From Planctomycetota bacterium (GTDB lineage: Bacteria; Planctomycetota; B15-G4): a DNA stretch of 64,000 nucleotides. Positions 30,272 to 42,000 of this stretch are shown here, piece after piece. The position numbers and the translations under genes were made by a program. The notes under the pieces are model-generated. The model saw nothing but the letters and a program-made list of their open reading frames with translations. It was not told the origin of the DNA and did no database searches. The stretch covers positions 124,001 to 188,000 of the forward strand of contig JAJDEP010000007.1 in assembly GCA_029259715.1 (NCBI GenBank), read 5' to 3'. How positions within the stretch are numbered: the stretch's first letter is position 1; the number at the start of each line of letters is the position of its first letter.

Positions 30272-30651
30272 TCGAGAGCATTCTCTGGGTGCTGTTCATC
30301 CTGGTCTGTCTGGTGGTGTCCGCGGTGGTCCTGCTGCAGGACTCCAAGGGCGGCGGGCTGGGCGAGGCTTTCGGCGGCACCGGTCAGGCGGCGTTCGGCG
30401 TCGACAACCGTGGCATCGCCAAGTTCACCGGTTACCTCTGCGCGGCCCTGGTGCTGCTCGCGGTGAGCATCACCAAGATGCGCTCGACCGAGTCGGTCAT
30501 CGACCTCGGTGACGGGTCGGCGATCCCGACCAGTGTCGATGGGGCGCCGGTCGACGCGGGTGACGCCAACGGCGCGCCTGCCGGCGACGCGAGCGGCGCG
30601 CCTGCGGGCGGCGACACCTCGACGCCCGAACCGGAAGAGAAGGACGGCTGA
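30268..30651 (+). CDS. secG: Preprotein translocase subunit SecG
   Basis: VVLLQDSKGGGLGEAFGGTGQAAFGVDNRG; ATGA overlap with tpiA. Confidence 0.92.
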   Translation: MIESILWVLFILVCLVVSAVVLLQDSKGGGLGEAFGGTGQAAFGVDNRGIAKFTGYLCAALVLLAVSITKMRSTESVIDLGDGSAIPTSVDGAPVDAGDANGAPAGDASGAPAGGDTSTPEPEEKDG

Positions 30652-31280
30652 TGAGCGACGCGACCATGCAAACAGGAGACATCACCGGCGGCCGCAACCA
30701 AGGCGACGCCGTCGCCGACGACCTGCTGGCGCGGCTGAAGTCGGCGAGCGCCCTGCTCGAGGGGCACTTCCTGCTCTCGTCGGGGTTGCACAGCAACCGT
30801 TACATCCAGTGCGCGCGCCTGCTGGCTCATCCCGAGCACGCCGAGGTGGCCTGCAAGGCCCTCGCCGACCGCATGCGCAGCTACTCGCCCGACCTGGTGG
30901 TGGGGCCGGCCATTGGCGGCATCGTGGTGGCCTACGAGACCGCGAAGCACCTGGGCACGCCGTCGATCTTCGCCGAGCGCCAGCAGGGTGAGATGACGCT
31001 TCGCCGGGGATTCGCGATCGAGGCCGGGCAGCGCGTGGTCGTCATCGAGGACGTGGTCACCACGGGCAAGTCGGTGAAAGAAGTCATCGCGCTGCTCACC
31101 GGGCTCGGCGCCGAGGTCGTGGCGGTGGGTTCGCTGGTGTGCCGCGCCGAAGAGTCGCCCTTCGAGCAGCCCTTCGAGACGTTGCTGAAGGTGAAGGTCG
31201 AGACCTGGGACCCCTCCGATCCGCCCGCGTGGGCCAAGGATTCAGTGCCCGTGAAGCCCGGCAGCCGGCCCGGGGCCTGA
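30651..31280 (+). CDS. pyrE: Orotate phosphoribosyltransferase
   Basis: FLLSSGLHSNRYIQCARLL; VVGPAIGGIVVAYETAKHLG; VVVIEDVVTTGKSVKE. Confidence 0.95.
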   Translation: MSDATMQTGDITGGRNQGDAVADDLLARLKSASALLEGHFLLSSGLHSNRYIQCARLLAHPEHAEVACKALADRMRSYSPDLVVGPAIGGIVVAYETAKHLGTPSIFAERQQGEMTLRRGFAIEAGQRVVVIEDVVTTGKSVKEVIALLTGLGAEVVAVGSLVCRAEESPFEQPFETLLKVKVETWDPSDPPAWAKDSVPVKPGSRPGA

Positions 31281-31318
31281 GGACCACCGCGCTCCGACGA
31301 GCCGCACCACTCCCGCCC

Positions 31319-32197
31319 ATGACACCTTCCAAGGCGAACACGTTGCGCAGCATGACGGGCTACGGCCACGGCACCTCGTCGCAGGGCGAGCTGGTGGCCG
31401 AGGTCGAGATGCGCGCCGTCAACGGTCGCCACCTGGGGGTCAAGTGCCGCCTGCCCGGCGACATGCTGCGGCTCGAGCCGCAGGTCGAGGGCATGGTGCG
31501 CAAGGCCGTCGCGCGGGGGCGCGTCGACGTGCACTGCTCGGTGAAGACGGGCAAGCCGCGGCGACGGCCGCGCATCGACCGCGACGTGCTGGGCATCTAC
31601 CGCAAGGAGTTGACCGCGCTGGGCGGAGAGCCGAGCGCCGCGCTGCTGCAGCTCCCCGGCGTGGTGACCCTGGCCGAGGACGGCCCCTCGCCGAAGACCG
31701 TCGAGCGGCTGTTGCTCAAGGCCGCGCGGGATGCGGTGACATCATTGAACGCGGCCCGGGCCGCGGAGGGCGCGCGACTGATGCAGGTGCTGCGTCGTGA
31801 GCTCGCGGCGCTCGAGCGCCTGGCGTCCCGCGTCGCCAAGCGCGTGCCGGGGTTGGTGGCGCGCCACCACCGGCAGTTGCGCGAGCGCGTCGGCAAGTTG
31901 CTCGACGAACGCCTGGCGAGCGACGACGCGATCCTGCGGCGGGAGCTGGCCGTGCTCGCCGACCGCGGCGACGTGACCGAGGAACTCGATCGCCTGCACA
32001 GCCACCTCGCGGCCCTCGACGACCGGCTCGCGGCGCGGGGCCCGGCCGGTCGCGAACTCGACTTCCTGCTGCAGGAGGTCGGGCGCGAGGTGAACACCTT
32101 GGGCGCCAAGAGCGCCGACGCCGTCACCGCGCGGGACGTGGTGCAGCTCAAGTCCGCCGTGGAGCGACTGCGCGAGCAGGCGGCCAACATCGAATGA
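31319..32197 (+). CDS. YicC family protein
   Basis: SMTGYGHGTS N-terminus; RAVNGRHLGVKCRLP; ELDFLLQEVGREVNTLGAKSAD; KSAVERLREQAANIE. Confidence 0.93.
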   Translation: MTPSKANTLRSMTGYGHGTSSQGELVAEVEMRAVNGRHLGVKCRLPGDMLRLEPQVEGMVRKAVARGRVDVHCSVKTGKPRRRPRIDRDVLGIYRKELTALGGEPSAALLQLPGVVTLAEDGPSPKTVERLLLKAARDAVTSLNAARAAEGARLMQVLRRELAALERLASRVAKRVPGLVARHHRQLRERVGKLLDERLASDDAILRRELAVLADRGDVTEELDRLHSHLAALDDRLAARGPAGRELDFLLQEVGREVNTLGAKSADAVTARDVVQLKSAVERLREQAANIE

Positions 32198-32847
32198 CGA
32201 CCCCGGCGACGCATCCCGCGCGTAAGGGCCGCCTGGTGGTCATCTGCGGACCGAGCGGGTCCGGCAAGACCACCGTCATCGAGCGCCTGCGGGCCGAGCC
32301 CCGCGTGCGCGTCTCGGTGTCGCACACCACGCGGCCGCCGCGAGCCGACGAGGTCGACGGCCGCGACTACCACTTCGTGGACCGCGAGGCCTTCCTCGCG
32401 ATGAAGGCCGCTGACGACTTCATCGAGACCAACGATGTCTTCAGCGACGGGCACCTCTACGGCTCGACCTGGGCCGACCTCGACGCTGCTCTCGCTGACG
32501 AGTCGTGCGTGTACATCATGGAGGTCGACGTCATCGGCGCGGCGAACTTGAAGGCGGCCGGCCTCGACATGGAGCTGATCTTCATCCGTCCGCCGTCGAT
32601 GGAGGTGCTCGAGCGGCGCCTGCGCGACCGCGGCACCGACGACGACGCCGCCATCGAGCGCCGCCTCGGGCGGGCGCGGGACGAGATGCGTCAGGCCGAG
32701 GAGGCCGGCGCGTTCATGGTCACCAACGAATCACTGGATCGGTGCGTCGACGAGGTCCGTCGTCGCATCGGCCTGTCCGACACCTCGCCCTCGACGACGG
32801 GCGCCGGCAGCGGCAACGACTGCGGCGCACCGGAGGCGGGGGGGTAG
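32194..32847 (+). CDS. gmk: Guanylate kinase
   Basis: LVVICGPSGSGKTTVIERL; VSVSHTTRPPRADEVDGRDYHFVDREAF. Confidence 0.95.
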   Translation: MTTPATHPARKGRLVVICGPSGSGKTTVIERLRAEPRVRVSVSHTTRPPRADEVDGRDYHFVDREAFLAMKAADDFIETNDVFSDGHLYGSTWADLDAALADESCVYIMEVDVIGAANLKAAGLDMELIFIRPPSMEVLERRLRDRGTDDDAAIERRLGRARDEMRQAEEAGAFMVTNESLDRCVDEVRRRIGLSDTSPSTTGAGSGNDCGAPEAGG

Positions 32848-32869
32848 CGCGAACCACAGGAGAAACGTC

Positions 32870-33262
32870 ATGGATCGTACGAAGGTCATGGAGTTGGCTG
32901 AGAGGGTGGGCGGACTGTTCCGCCTGACGGTGTTGTTGCAGAAGCGAGTGAGCGAACTCGTCAACGGCGCGCCCCGCCTGATCAAGACCGACGAGGACGA
33001 CCCGATCAACATCGCCATGCTCGAGGTCGAGGCGAACGCCATCGAGCTCGTGGATCTCTCGGAAGCCGAGCTCGCCGCGCTCCAGAAGGAGACCAAGATG
33101 GCGACCGAGGAGGCCGAGATCCTCGAGGCCCTGCGCTCGCGCGTGGGCGACGGGGGACCGGCCGACGGGGCCGCTCCGGTCGAGCCGGCAGCCGCCGCGA
33201 AGGTCTCGAAGACCACGAAGGTCGCAAAGACCGCGGACACCGCGTCCGACGACAAGAAGTAG
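32870..33262 (+). CDS. rpoZ: DNA-directed RNA polymerase subunit omega-like
   Basis: VGGLFRLTVLLQKRVSELVNGAPRL...DDPINIAMLEVEANAIEL; located directly after gmk. Confidence 0.82.
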   Translation: MDRTKVMELAERVGGLFRLTVLLQKRVSELVNGAPRLIKTDEDDPINIAMLEVEANAIELVDLSEAELAALQKETKMATEEAEILEALRSRVGDGGPADGAAPVEPAAAAKVSKTTKVAKTADTASDDKK

Positions 33263-33265
33263 CGG

Positions 33266-33326
33266 ACCCGCGGGGCCCGGTGTCGTGCTCGCCTTGGGCG
33301 GCGGGACGCCGGGCGCCGCCGCGGGT
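33266..33326. terminator. Nested hairpin between convergent genes (ACCCGCGG...CCGCGGGT with inner GGCGGCG/CGCCGCC)
   Basis: Complementary arms at 33266-33273 and 33319-33326. Confidence 0.5.
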
Positions 33327-34508
33327 TCAGCCGTTCGCGGGCGGTGCCGTCACCTGCTGGCGGTGGCGCGCGGTGATGCGCCGCACCAGCCCGGCCACCG
33401 CGACGCGCTCCTTGAGGCGCATGGCGCAGAAGCGCGCGCCCGCCTGGAGTCGTCCGCCGGCGCCTGAGCGCAGGTTGACGATCTCGACCAGCGGCAGCAC
33501 GGCGATGCGTTGGCGTTCGCCGAAGCCCCGGCGCCAGCCCGATTCGCCGGCCTGACCGGGATCGCCGGGCCGCTCGTCGTCGGCCGGGAGGATCACGAAG
33601 AAGCGATCGCCCACGACCACCTCGTGATCGACCGAGAGCCCGACGCCGTCGGGGGAGAGGTCCTCGATGGTGACGTGGTGGCGGTCGACCCAGCCGTCGG
33701 TCTTCTTGAGCTTGCCGACCAGCAGGCGGTCGCCGCGGCGGAGCCGCTCGCGCAGGGCGCCGACCCGCTCGGTGGCGGACAGGGCCCAGGTGTCGATGCG
33801 CACCGGCACGCGGGGGCTTGTGCGGCGGTTGGCGAGGTCGCCGGCGAGACCGTGGGAGAGGGTCCACTCGTGGGCGCCGGGCATGGGCCGCAGCAGCAAC
33901 ACCACCTCGAAGGGTGCGGGCTCGGACTCGAACGCCGTGACCAGCAGGGAGCGACGCGTGGGCCACGGGCAGCGGTCCGTCGACACGATCGTGAGGGACT
34001 CGCCGTCGATGGCCGTCACGTAGCCGCAGACCACCGGCGCGTCGGGCTGGGTGGGATCGCTGAGCGCGATGCCCTGGAACAGCTGCGGCGCGCCGTCCAG
34101 CTCGGCATCGGCCACCGAACGCGTGTCGATGGGGGAGAGCTGTCCGCCCATCTCGGCGAGCAGGGTCGCCGCTCGTTCGGCGAAGCGGGCCGCCGCCTGG
34201 GTGCGTCCGATGCTCTTCAGTCGCTCGACCAGCAGGTCGGCCAGCAGTTCCCGCCCGTGGAGCAGTTCGCGGGCCGCGACGAGGGACCCGGAGGCGATCT
34301 GGTGGGAGACGAAGCGGGCGGACGCCGGGCTCAGGCCCATCTGCTGGGCCTCGCACTGGATCACGCCCTCCCGACGACGGCGCCTCAGGAAGCGGTAGGC
34401 CCCCCACAGCATCAGCGCCACCCCCAGGAAGGCGAAGGGCAGGATCGCCTGGACGTAGACCCGCGCAGGCAGGGGAAAGAGATTGATGAGCCAGGTAGGT
34501 ATGGACAC
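33327..34508 (-). CDS. PilZ-like domain membrane protein
   Basis: N-terminal TM; NRRTSPRVPVRIDTW...TIEDLSPDGVGLSVDHEVVVGDRFFVILP. Confidence 0.75.
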   Translation of the reverse strand: MSIPTWLINLFPLPARVYVQAILPFAFLGVALMLWGAYRFLRRRRREGVIQCEAQQMGLSPASARFVSHQIASGSLVAARELLHGRELLADLLVERLKSIGRTQAAARFAERAATLLAEMGGQLSPIDTRSVADAELDGAPQLFQGIALSDPTQPDAPVVCGYVTAIDGESLTIVSTDRCPWPTRRSLLVTAFESEPAPFEVVLLLRPMPGAHEWTLSHGLAGDLANRRTSPRVPVRIDTWALSATERVGALRERLRRGDRLLVGKLKKTDGWVDRHHVTIEDLSPDGVGLSVDHEVVVGDRFFVILPADDERPGDPGQAGESGWRRGFGERQRIAVLPLVEIVNLRSGAGGRLQAGARFCAMRLKERVAVAGLVRRITARHRQQVTAPPANG

Positions 34509-34619
34509 GATGTCTTCTTCGGCCTGTGGCGGGTCGGCCCTTGAGAGAGGGAACGGACGGACGGAATCGGCCCTGAACGGCTGAAATCGACCGCGGACGA
34601 GGGGGAGGACGGCTCCGAG

Positions 34620-37418
<2,799 letters not shown>

Positions 37419-37441
37419 TCGTCCCCTCCAGGAGCGTGCCC

Positions 37442-37837
37442 ATGGGCAAGCTGACCCTGCTCGCCCGAGTCCTGCTCGGGCTCGTGTTCTTCGTCTTCGG
37501 ACTCAACGGCTTCTTCGAGTTCCTGGAGGAGCCGACCCACAACCCTGAGGCCACGGTGTTCCTCACCGGCATCGGCACGGGCGACTACATGTGGCCGATG
37601 ATCAAGGCGGTGGAGACAGTCTGCGGCTTTGCGCTGCTCGTGGGCCTGTTCGTGCCGCTCGCGCTGACCGTGCTCGCGCCCATCGTGGTGAACATCCTGG
37701 CCTTCCACATCTTCCTGGCGCCCGATCCCCAGGCGCAGGGCATCGCCATCGCCGTCACCGGCCTCACGCTGTTCCTGGCGTTCAGCTACCGCGGCAACTT
37801 CAAGCCCATGCTGAATCCCAAGGCGGCGCCCTGCTGA
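37442..37837 (+). CDS. DoxX family membrane protein
   Basis: LARVLLGLVFFVFGLNGFFEFL...TGIGTGDYMWPMIKAVETVCGFALLVGLFVPLAL. Confidence 0.85.
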   Translation: MGKLTLLARVLLGLVFFVFGLNGFFEFLEEPTHNPEATVFLTGIGTGDYMWPMIKAVETVCGFALLVGLFVPLALTVLAPIVVNILAFHIFLAPDPQAQGIAIAVTGLTLFLAFSYRGNFKPMLNPKAAPC

Positions 37838-37847
37838 GCCCTCTGAC

Positions 37848-37865
37848 GGCCCGGGGTCCCGGGCC
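37848..37865. terminator. Hairpin GGCCCGGG-gt-CCCGGGCC after the DoxX gene
   Basis: Perfect 8-bp stem. Confidence 0.45.
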
Positions 37866-37932
37866 TGTCCGACGGGCGACGCGTCGCGGGGGGCGTCGGC
37901 TCGCAACCGCGCTCCGCCGCGGCCGGGCCTGA

Positions 37933-37938
37933 TACGAT
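37933..37938 (+). promoter_or_regulatory. -10-like TACGAT 7 nt before ATG 37946
   Basis: TACGAT-ccgcacg-ATG; no Shine-Dalgarno. Confidence 0.5.
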
Positions 37939-37945
37939 CCGCACG

Positions 37946-40297
37946 ATGCGCGCGTCCCTCGTCGTCCTCGTGGTGGCCCTCGTCTGCGCGGCCTGCGGCG
38001 GCGCGACGGCGGAGGGCCTGGAACTGGCGCCGGGCGACGACCTCGTGGCGCGGCTGCGACCCGAACACATCGTCGCCGCGTCGCCGGGCAACGTGCCGGC
38101 CGCCTTGCTGGCCGACCGCGAGCAACGGCAGGCCGAGCGGGTGATCTTGCCGGCCGACCTCTGGCGTGACGCGGGTCCCGCCGACCCCGCGGTGAGTCGC
38201 TTCGCCCAGCGCTGGGGCGTCACCGGCGGCATGCGCCGCTGGACCGCGCCGGACGCGCCGCCCCCGCCGGGCGCCGATGACGTGCTGCGCCTGGTCCACG
38301 AGGGCCGCGACCTGCGGCGCTTCCTGATGGGCGGCAGCAAGCCCCGGGCCGCGGGCGTCGAGATCGCCGACGATGAGGAGAAGGGCCTCACCGCCCCCGA
38401 CGAGGACGGACCCAGCACCTGGGTCGACCGCACCGGCAAGGCCATGTTCTGGTGGGAGGGGACGCCGCCGGTGCTGCACGCCGTGGCGCCCGACGCTCCC
38501 GGACCGTTGAACGTGGGCGCCGGGTCGGTGGCCCTCGACGACATGCTGAAGTGGGAGCTGCCGCCGGACGATCCGGCCGCGCGGGTGCGGCGCGTCTCTC
38601 CGGACGGTGAACGGCAGCGGACCCGGGTGGCACTGTTGCTCGCGGCCCCGGGAATCGCCGAGGTGCCCGTGGGCGTGCTGCACGGGGACGGTCTCTCGGT
38701 GCAGGTCTCCGTGCTCGACCACTCCTTCGCCATGGCCAAGACCCGGGTCGTGCGCGAGCCGGCGTTGAGCGACGGCGTGGTCTGCGCCGTGGACGTGGTG
38801 CGGGGAGGCGTCACCGAGCGGCGTTGGAGCGAGCGCGTCAGGCCCGGTGAGGCCCCGGTGGTGGCTGCGGTCGATTTGTCCGACCTGCAGGGGAGCGGCT
38901 TCCTGCTGCGGTTGGTGACGGAGCCCGGCCCGGCGGGGGACAGCGACTGGGACTACGCCGCCTGGAGTCGCGTGGCGGTGACGGGAGCGCCGCGCCGACC
39001 GCCGTCCCGGCCCCACGTGGTGCTGATCGACATCGACACCCTGCGCGCCGACCGCCTGGGGCTGTACGGCCACGACCGCAACACCTCGCCGCGGCTGGAC
39101 GCCTGGGCGGCGCGCGAGGCGGTGGTCTACCGCGATGCCGTGGCCACCTCGAGCTGGACCATTCCGTCGACGGCCTCGATCCTCACCGGACTGGCCGTGC
39201 ACCAGCACCGCATCGCCGAACAGATCCAATCGCTCACGGCGGAGGTCCGGCCCCTCTCGGTGCGCCTGCGCGCGGTGGGCTACGAGACCCGCGCGGTGAG
39301 CGAGCTGGGCATGCTCTCGGTGAACAACGGCTTCGACGTGGGCTTCGACGAGTTCGAGGCCCTGCCCCGGGTGTACGACCGCCCGGCCGTGCCCGACTGG
39401 TCGGGTCTGGTGGACTGGGTCGCGACGCGGGACAGCGAGCGCCCCTTCTTCCTGTTCCTGCAGACCTACATGGTCCACGCGCCGTTCCACGACGGCGGCC
39501 GCTTCCCCGAGCCCGACCCGCAGGCCCTGGCGTCCCTCGACGACGGGTTGATCGGGTACCAGAACGTGATCCTGCCCTTCATCCACGGGCTGCTCCCGTT
39601 GGACGGCGCGCAACGCGCGACGGTGGACCGCGTCTACGACGAGGGCGTCGCCCGCATGGACGACGTGGTGGCCGACTTCCTGGAGGGCCTCGAACAGGCC
39701 CTCGACGGAGAGGACTGCCTGATCATCTTCACCTCCGACCACGGTGAGGAGCTGTTCGAGCACGAGGGCCTGGGCCACGGGCACACGCTGCACAGCGAAC
39801 TGCTCCAGGTGCCGCTCATCGTGGCCTACCCCGGCGACGGACCGACCGGAACCGACGAGCGTGTCGCCTCGATCCTCGACATCGTCCCCACCGTGTTGGC
39901 CGAAGCGGGGCTGCCCATCGAGGACGGCCTGCCGGGCCGGCCCCTGCGCGCGCCGGCGGGGCCGCCGCGGCCGCGGGTGTCCATGCTCGGCAACGAGGTG
40001 GCCGTGGACTTCCAGGGCTTCAAGCTCATGCGGCGGGAGGGGGCCGGGCTCGGTGACGCCGCCGACGTGCCCGACGATCAGGTGCGCACGCTGCTCTTCG
40101 ATCGGGCGCGCGATCGGGCCGAGCGCAACGACCTGTCCGCGGACGTCGAGCGGGTCGACCAGCTGCTCACGGTGCTGGCCGACTACCTGCTGCGCTTCCC
40201 GTCGCAGGGCACGGGGCCCGGCGAGGCCGGCGCCATGGATGATGCGCTGCTCGAGCAGCTCCGCGAGTTGGGGTACGTGAACGGCGGCGACGGCTGA
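37946..40297 (+). CDS. Sulfatase-like hydrolase (alkaline phosphatase superfamily), lipoprotein
   Basis: Lipobox VCAAC; PHVVLIDIDTLRADRLGLYGHDRNTSPRLDAWA; FTSDHGEELFEHEGLGHGHTLHSELLQVPLIV. Confidence 0.9.
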   Translation: MRASLVVLVVALVCAACGGATAEGLELAPGDDLVARLRPEHIVAASPGNVPAALLADREQRQAERVILPADLWRDAGPADPAVSRFAQRWGVTGGMRRWTAPDAPPPPGADDVLRLVHEGRDLRRFLMGGSKPRAAGVEIADDEEKGLTAPDEDGPSTWVDRTGKAMFWWEGTPPVLHAVAPDAPGPLNVGAGSVALDDMLKWELPPDDPAARVRRVSPDGERQRTRVALLLAAPGIAEVPVGVLHGDGLSVQVSVLDHSFAMAKTRVVREPALSDGVVCAVDVVRGGVTERRWSERVRPGEAPVVAAVDLSDLQGSGFLLRLVTEPGPAGDSDWDYAAWSRVAVTGAPRRPPSRPHVVLIDIDTLRADRLGLYGHDRNTSPRLDAWAAREAVVYRDAVATSSWTIPSTASILTGLAVHQHRIAEQIQSLTAEVRPLSVRLRAVGYETRAVSELGMLSVNNGFDVGFDEFEALPRVYDRPAVPDWSGLVDWVATRDSERPFFLFLQTYMVHAPFHDGGRFPEPDPQALASLDDGLIGYQNVILPFIHGLLPLDGAQRATVDRVYDEGVARMDDVVADFLEGLEQALDGEDCLIIFTSDHGEELFEHEGLGHGHTLHSELLQVPLIVAYPGDGPTGTDERVASILDIVPTVLAEAGLPIEDGLPGRPLRAPAGPPRPRVSMLGNEVAVDFQGFKLMRREGAGLGDAADVPDDQVRTLLFDRARDRAERNDLSADVERVDQLLTVLADYLLRFPSQGTGPGEAGAMDDALLEQLRELGYVNGGDG

Positions 40298-41889
40298 TGG
40301 GCAAGCCGCCGTTCGGCGGGACCACGATCATCCGCCCCGGCGCGCCCGAGGTCGCGCCCTTCCTGCGGCGCCACGCGCTGGGCGTCACGGCGGCGGCGCC
40401 GCTGGTGGCCGCCGTCGTCGGGAGCCTGTTCAACATCTGGTACAACCTCGCCCACGTGCAGCCGCTGCTCAGCGACGGGCAGCAGGCGCACCTGCGTGAC
40501 GTCATCACCGTCTACAACGCGGTGGTCTACCCGCTCGGCGTCGGCCTGTGGTTGTGGACCGTGTTCTCCGTCGGCGGTGCCTTCCGCGACGCGTGGCAGG
40601 GGCGCACTCCCGACCCCGCGGCCCTGGCCCGCGCCCGGGTCCGCGCGATCAACCTGCCCTGGCACATCTCCGCGATCATGACCGTGGCCTGGACCCTGTG
40701 CATCCCGGTGTTCTGGGGCGCGCTGGCGTGGGAGGGCGAGGTCCTCGACCCCGAATTCCTGCCGCACCTGTCGATCTCGATCATCCTCGGCGCGCTCATC
40801 ACCGTGACCTACGGCTTCTTCGCCACCGAGTATGCGGCGTGCAAGCTGCTCTTCCCGGTGCTGTTCACCGACGTCCATCCGGCCGGCATCCCCGGCACGA
40901 TCACCATGACCCTGCGGCGGCGCGGGCTCATGTGGGCCATCTCCATCGGCGCGTGTCCCATCGTGGCGCTGCTGCTGGTGGCCCACGACGTCGAGCCGGT
41001 CACGCGCAACTTCCTCTTCGCGGTGGGCGCGCTGGGCATCGCCTTCGGCCTGATGGGGTCGTTGCTCATCAGCCGGCTGGTGGCCGAGCCCGTCGACGTG
41101 CTCAAGCGCGCGGCCCAGACCGTGGCCGGCGGCGACCTCGACGTGGAGATCGACCTGCTGCGCGCGGACGAGTTCGGCCCGCTCATCGACGAGTTCAACC
41201 GCATGGTGGCGGAGATGCGCAACAAGGAGCGGCTGCGACGCACCTTCGGACTCCACGTGGGGGAAGCGGCGGCCGAACAGATCCTGGCCAGCGACCCGGG
41301 ACTCGGCGGGCGCGAGTGCGTGGTGACGGTGATGTTCTGCGACATCCGCGACTTCACCGCGCGGTGCTCGCGGTGCAGCGCCGACGAGGCCGTGTCGATG
41401 CTCAACGAGTTCCTCACGGTGATGGTGGGAATTGTCGAGCGGCGCCACGGCGGCATGGTCAACAAGTTCCTGGGCGACGGGTTCATGGCCGTGTTCGGCG
41501 CGGCCCGCGTGGAGGGTCACGAGGGCGTGGCGGTGACGGCGGCGGGTGACATGCTCGCCAGCATCGGGGCGCTCAACGAGCGGCTCTCGGGGCGGGGTCT
41601 CGAGCCGCTGGCCATCGGCATCGGCATCCACACCGGGCCGGCCATCGTGGGCAACGTCGGCTCCGACGAACGCCTCGAGTACACCGTCATCGGCGACACG
41701 GTGAATCTGGCCAGCCGCGTGGAGGGCCTGACCAAGGCCGTGGGTCGGCCGCTGCTCTTCACCGAGGGCACGCGTCGCGGCCTTTCCGCCGACCTGAGCG
41801 TGGAGAGGCTGGAGGCCCGCCGCGTGAAGGGCCGGGAGGAGCCCTTGGACCTGTTCACCGTTGCGGACTCGGGCGCCCCAGTTCGCTAA
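40297..41889 (+). CDS. Membrane HAMP domain adenylate/guanylate cyclase (class III)
   Basis: HAMP segment; VTVMFCDIRDFTARCS; NKFLGDGFMAVFGA; HTGPAIVGNVGSDERLEYTVIGDTVNLASRVEGLTK. Confidence 0.93.
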   Translation: MGKPPFGGTTIIRPGAPEVAPFLRRHALGVTAAAPLVAAVVGSLFNIWYNLAHVQPLLSDGQQAHLRDVITVYNAVVYPLGVGLWLWTVFSVGGAFRDAWQGRTPDPAALARARVRAINLPWHISAIMTVAWTLCIPVFWGALAWEGEVLDPEFLPHLSISIILGALITVTYGFFATEYAACKLLFPVLFTDVHPAGIPGTITMTLRRRGLMWAISIGACPIVALLLVAHDVEPVTRNFLFAVGALGIAFGLMGSLLISRLVAEPVDVLKRAAQTVAGGDLDVEIDLLRADEFGPLIDEFNRMVAEMRNKERLRRTFGLHVGEAAAEQILASDPGLGGRECVVTVMFCDIRDFTARCSRCSADEAVSMLNEFLTVMVGIVERRHGGMVNKFLGDGFMAVFGAARVEGHEGVAVTAAGDMLASIGALNERLSGRGLEPLAIGIGIHTGPAIVGNVGSDERLEYTVIGDTVNLASRVEGLTKAVGRPLLFTEGTRRGLSADLSVERLEARRVKGREEPLDLFTVADSGAPVR

Positions 41890-41938
41890 AGTCGCTCCCG
41901 GTCGACGCCGAAGGGGGCAAGTGCAATCTCTCTTCGGA

Positions 41939-41974
41939 GCCCGGGGCCCTCCGCATCGAGCCGCCGCCCCGGGC
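41939..41974 (+). promoter_or_regulatory. 9-bp stem-loop in the 5' leader of the beta-helix gene
   Basis: GCCCGGGGC (41939-41947) / GCCCCGGGC (41966-41974), 18-nt loop, upstream of GTG 42001. Confidence 0.5.
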
Positions 41975-42000
41975 GCCGACCGCCAACAGGGAAGGACACC

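Noticed and set aside
30541-30640. Repeat-like GAPAGDASGAPAGGD tail of SecG as a separate domain
   Set aside because: Ordinary low-complexity hydrophilic tail; only two short imperfect repeat units.
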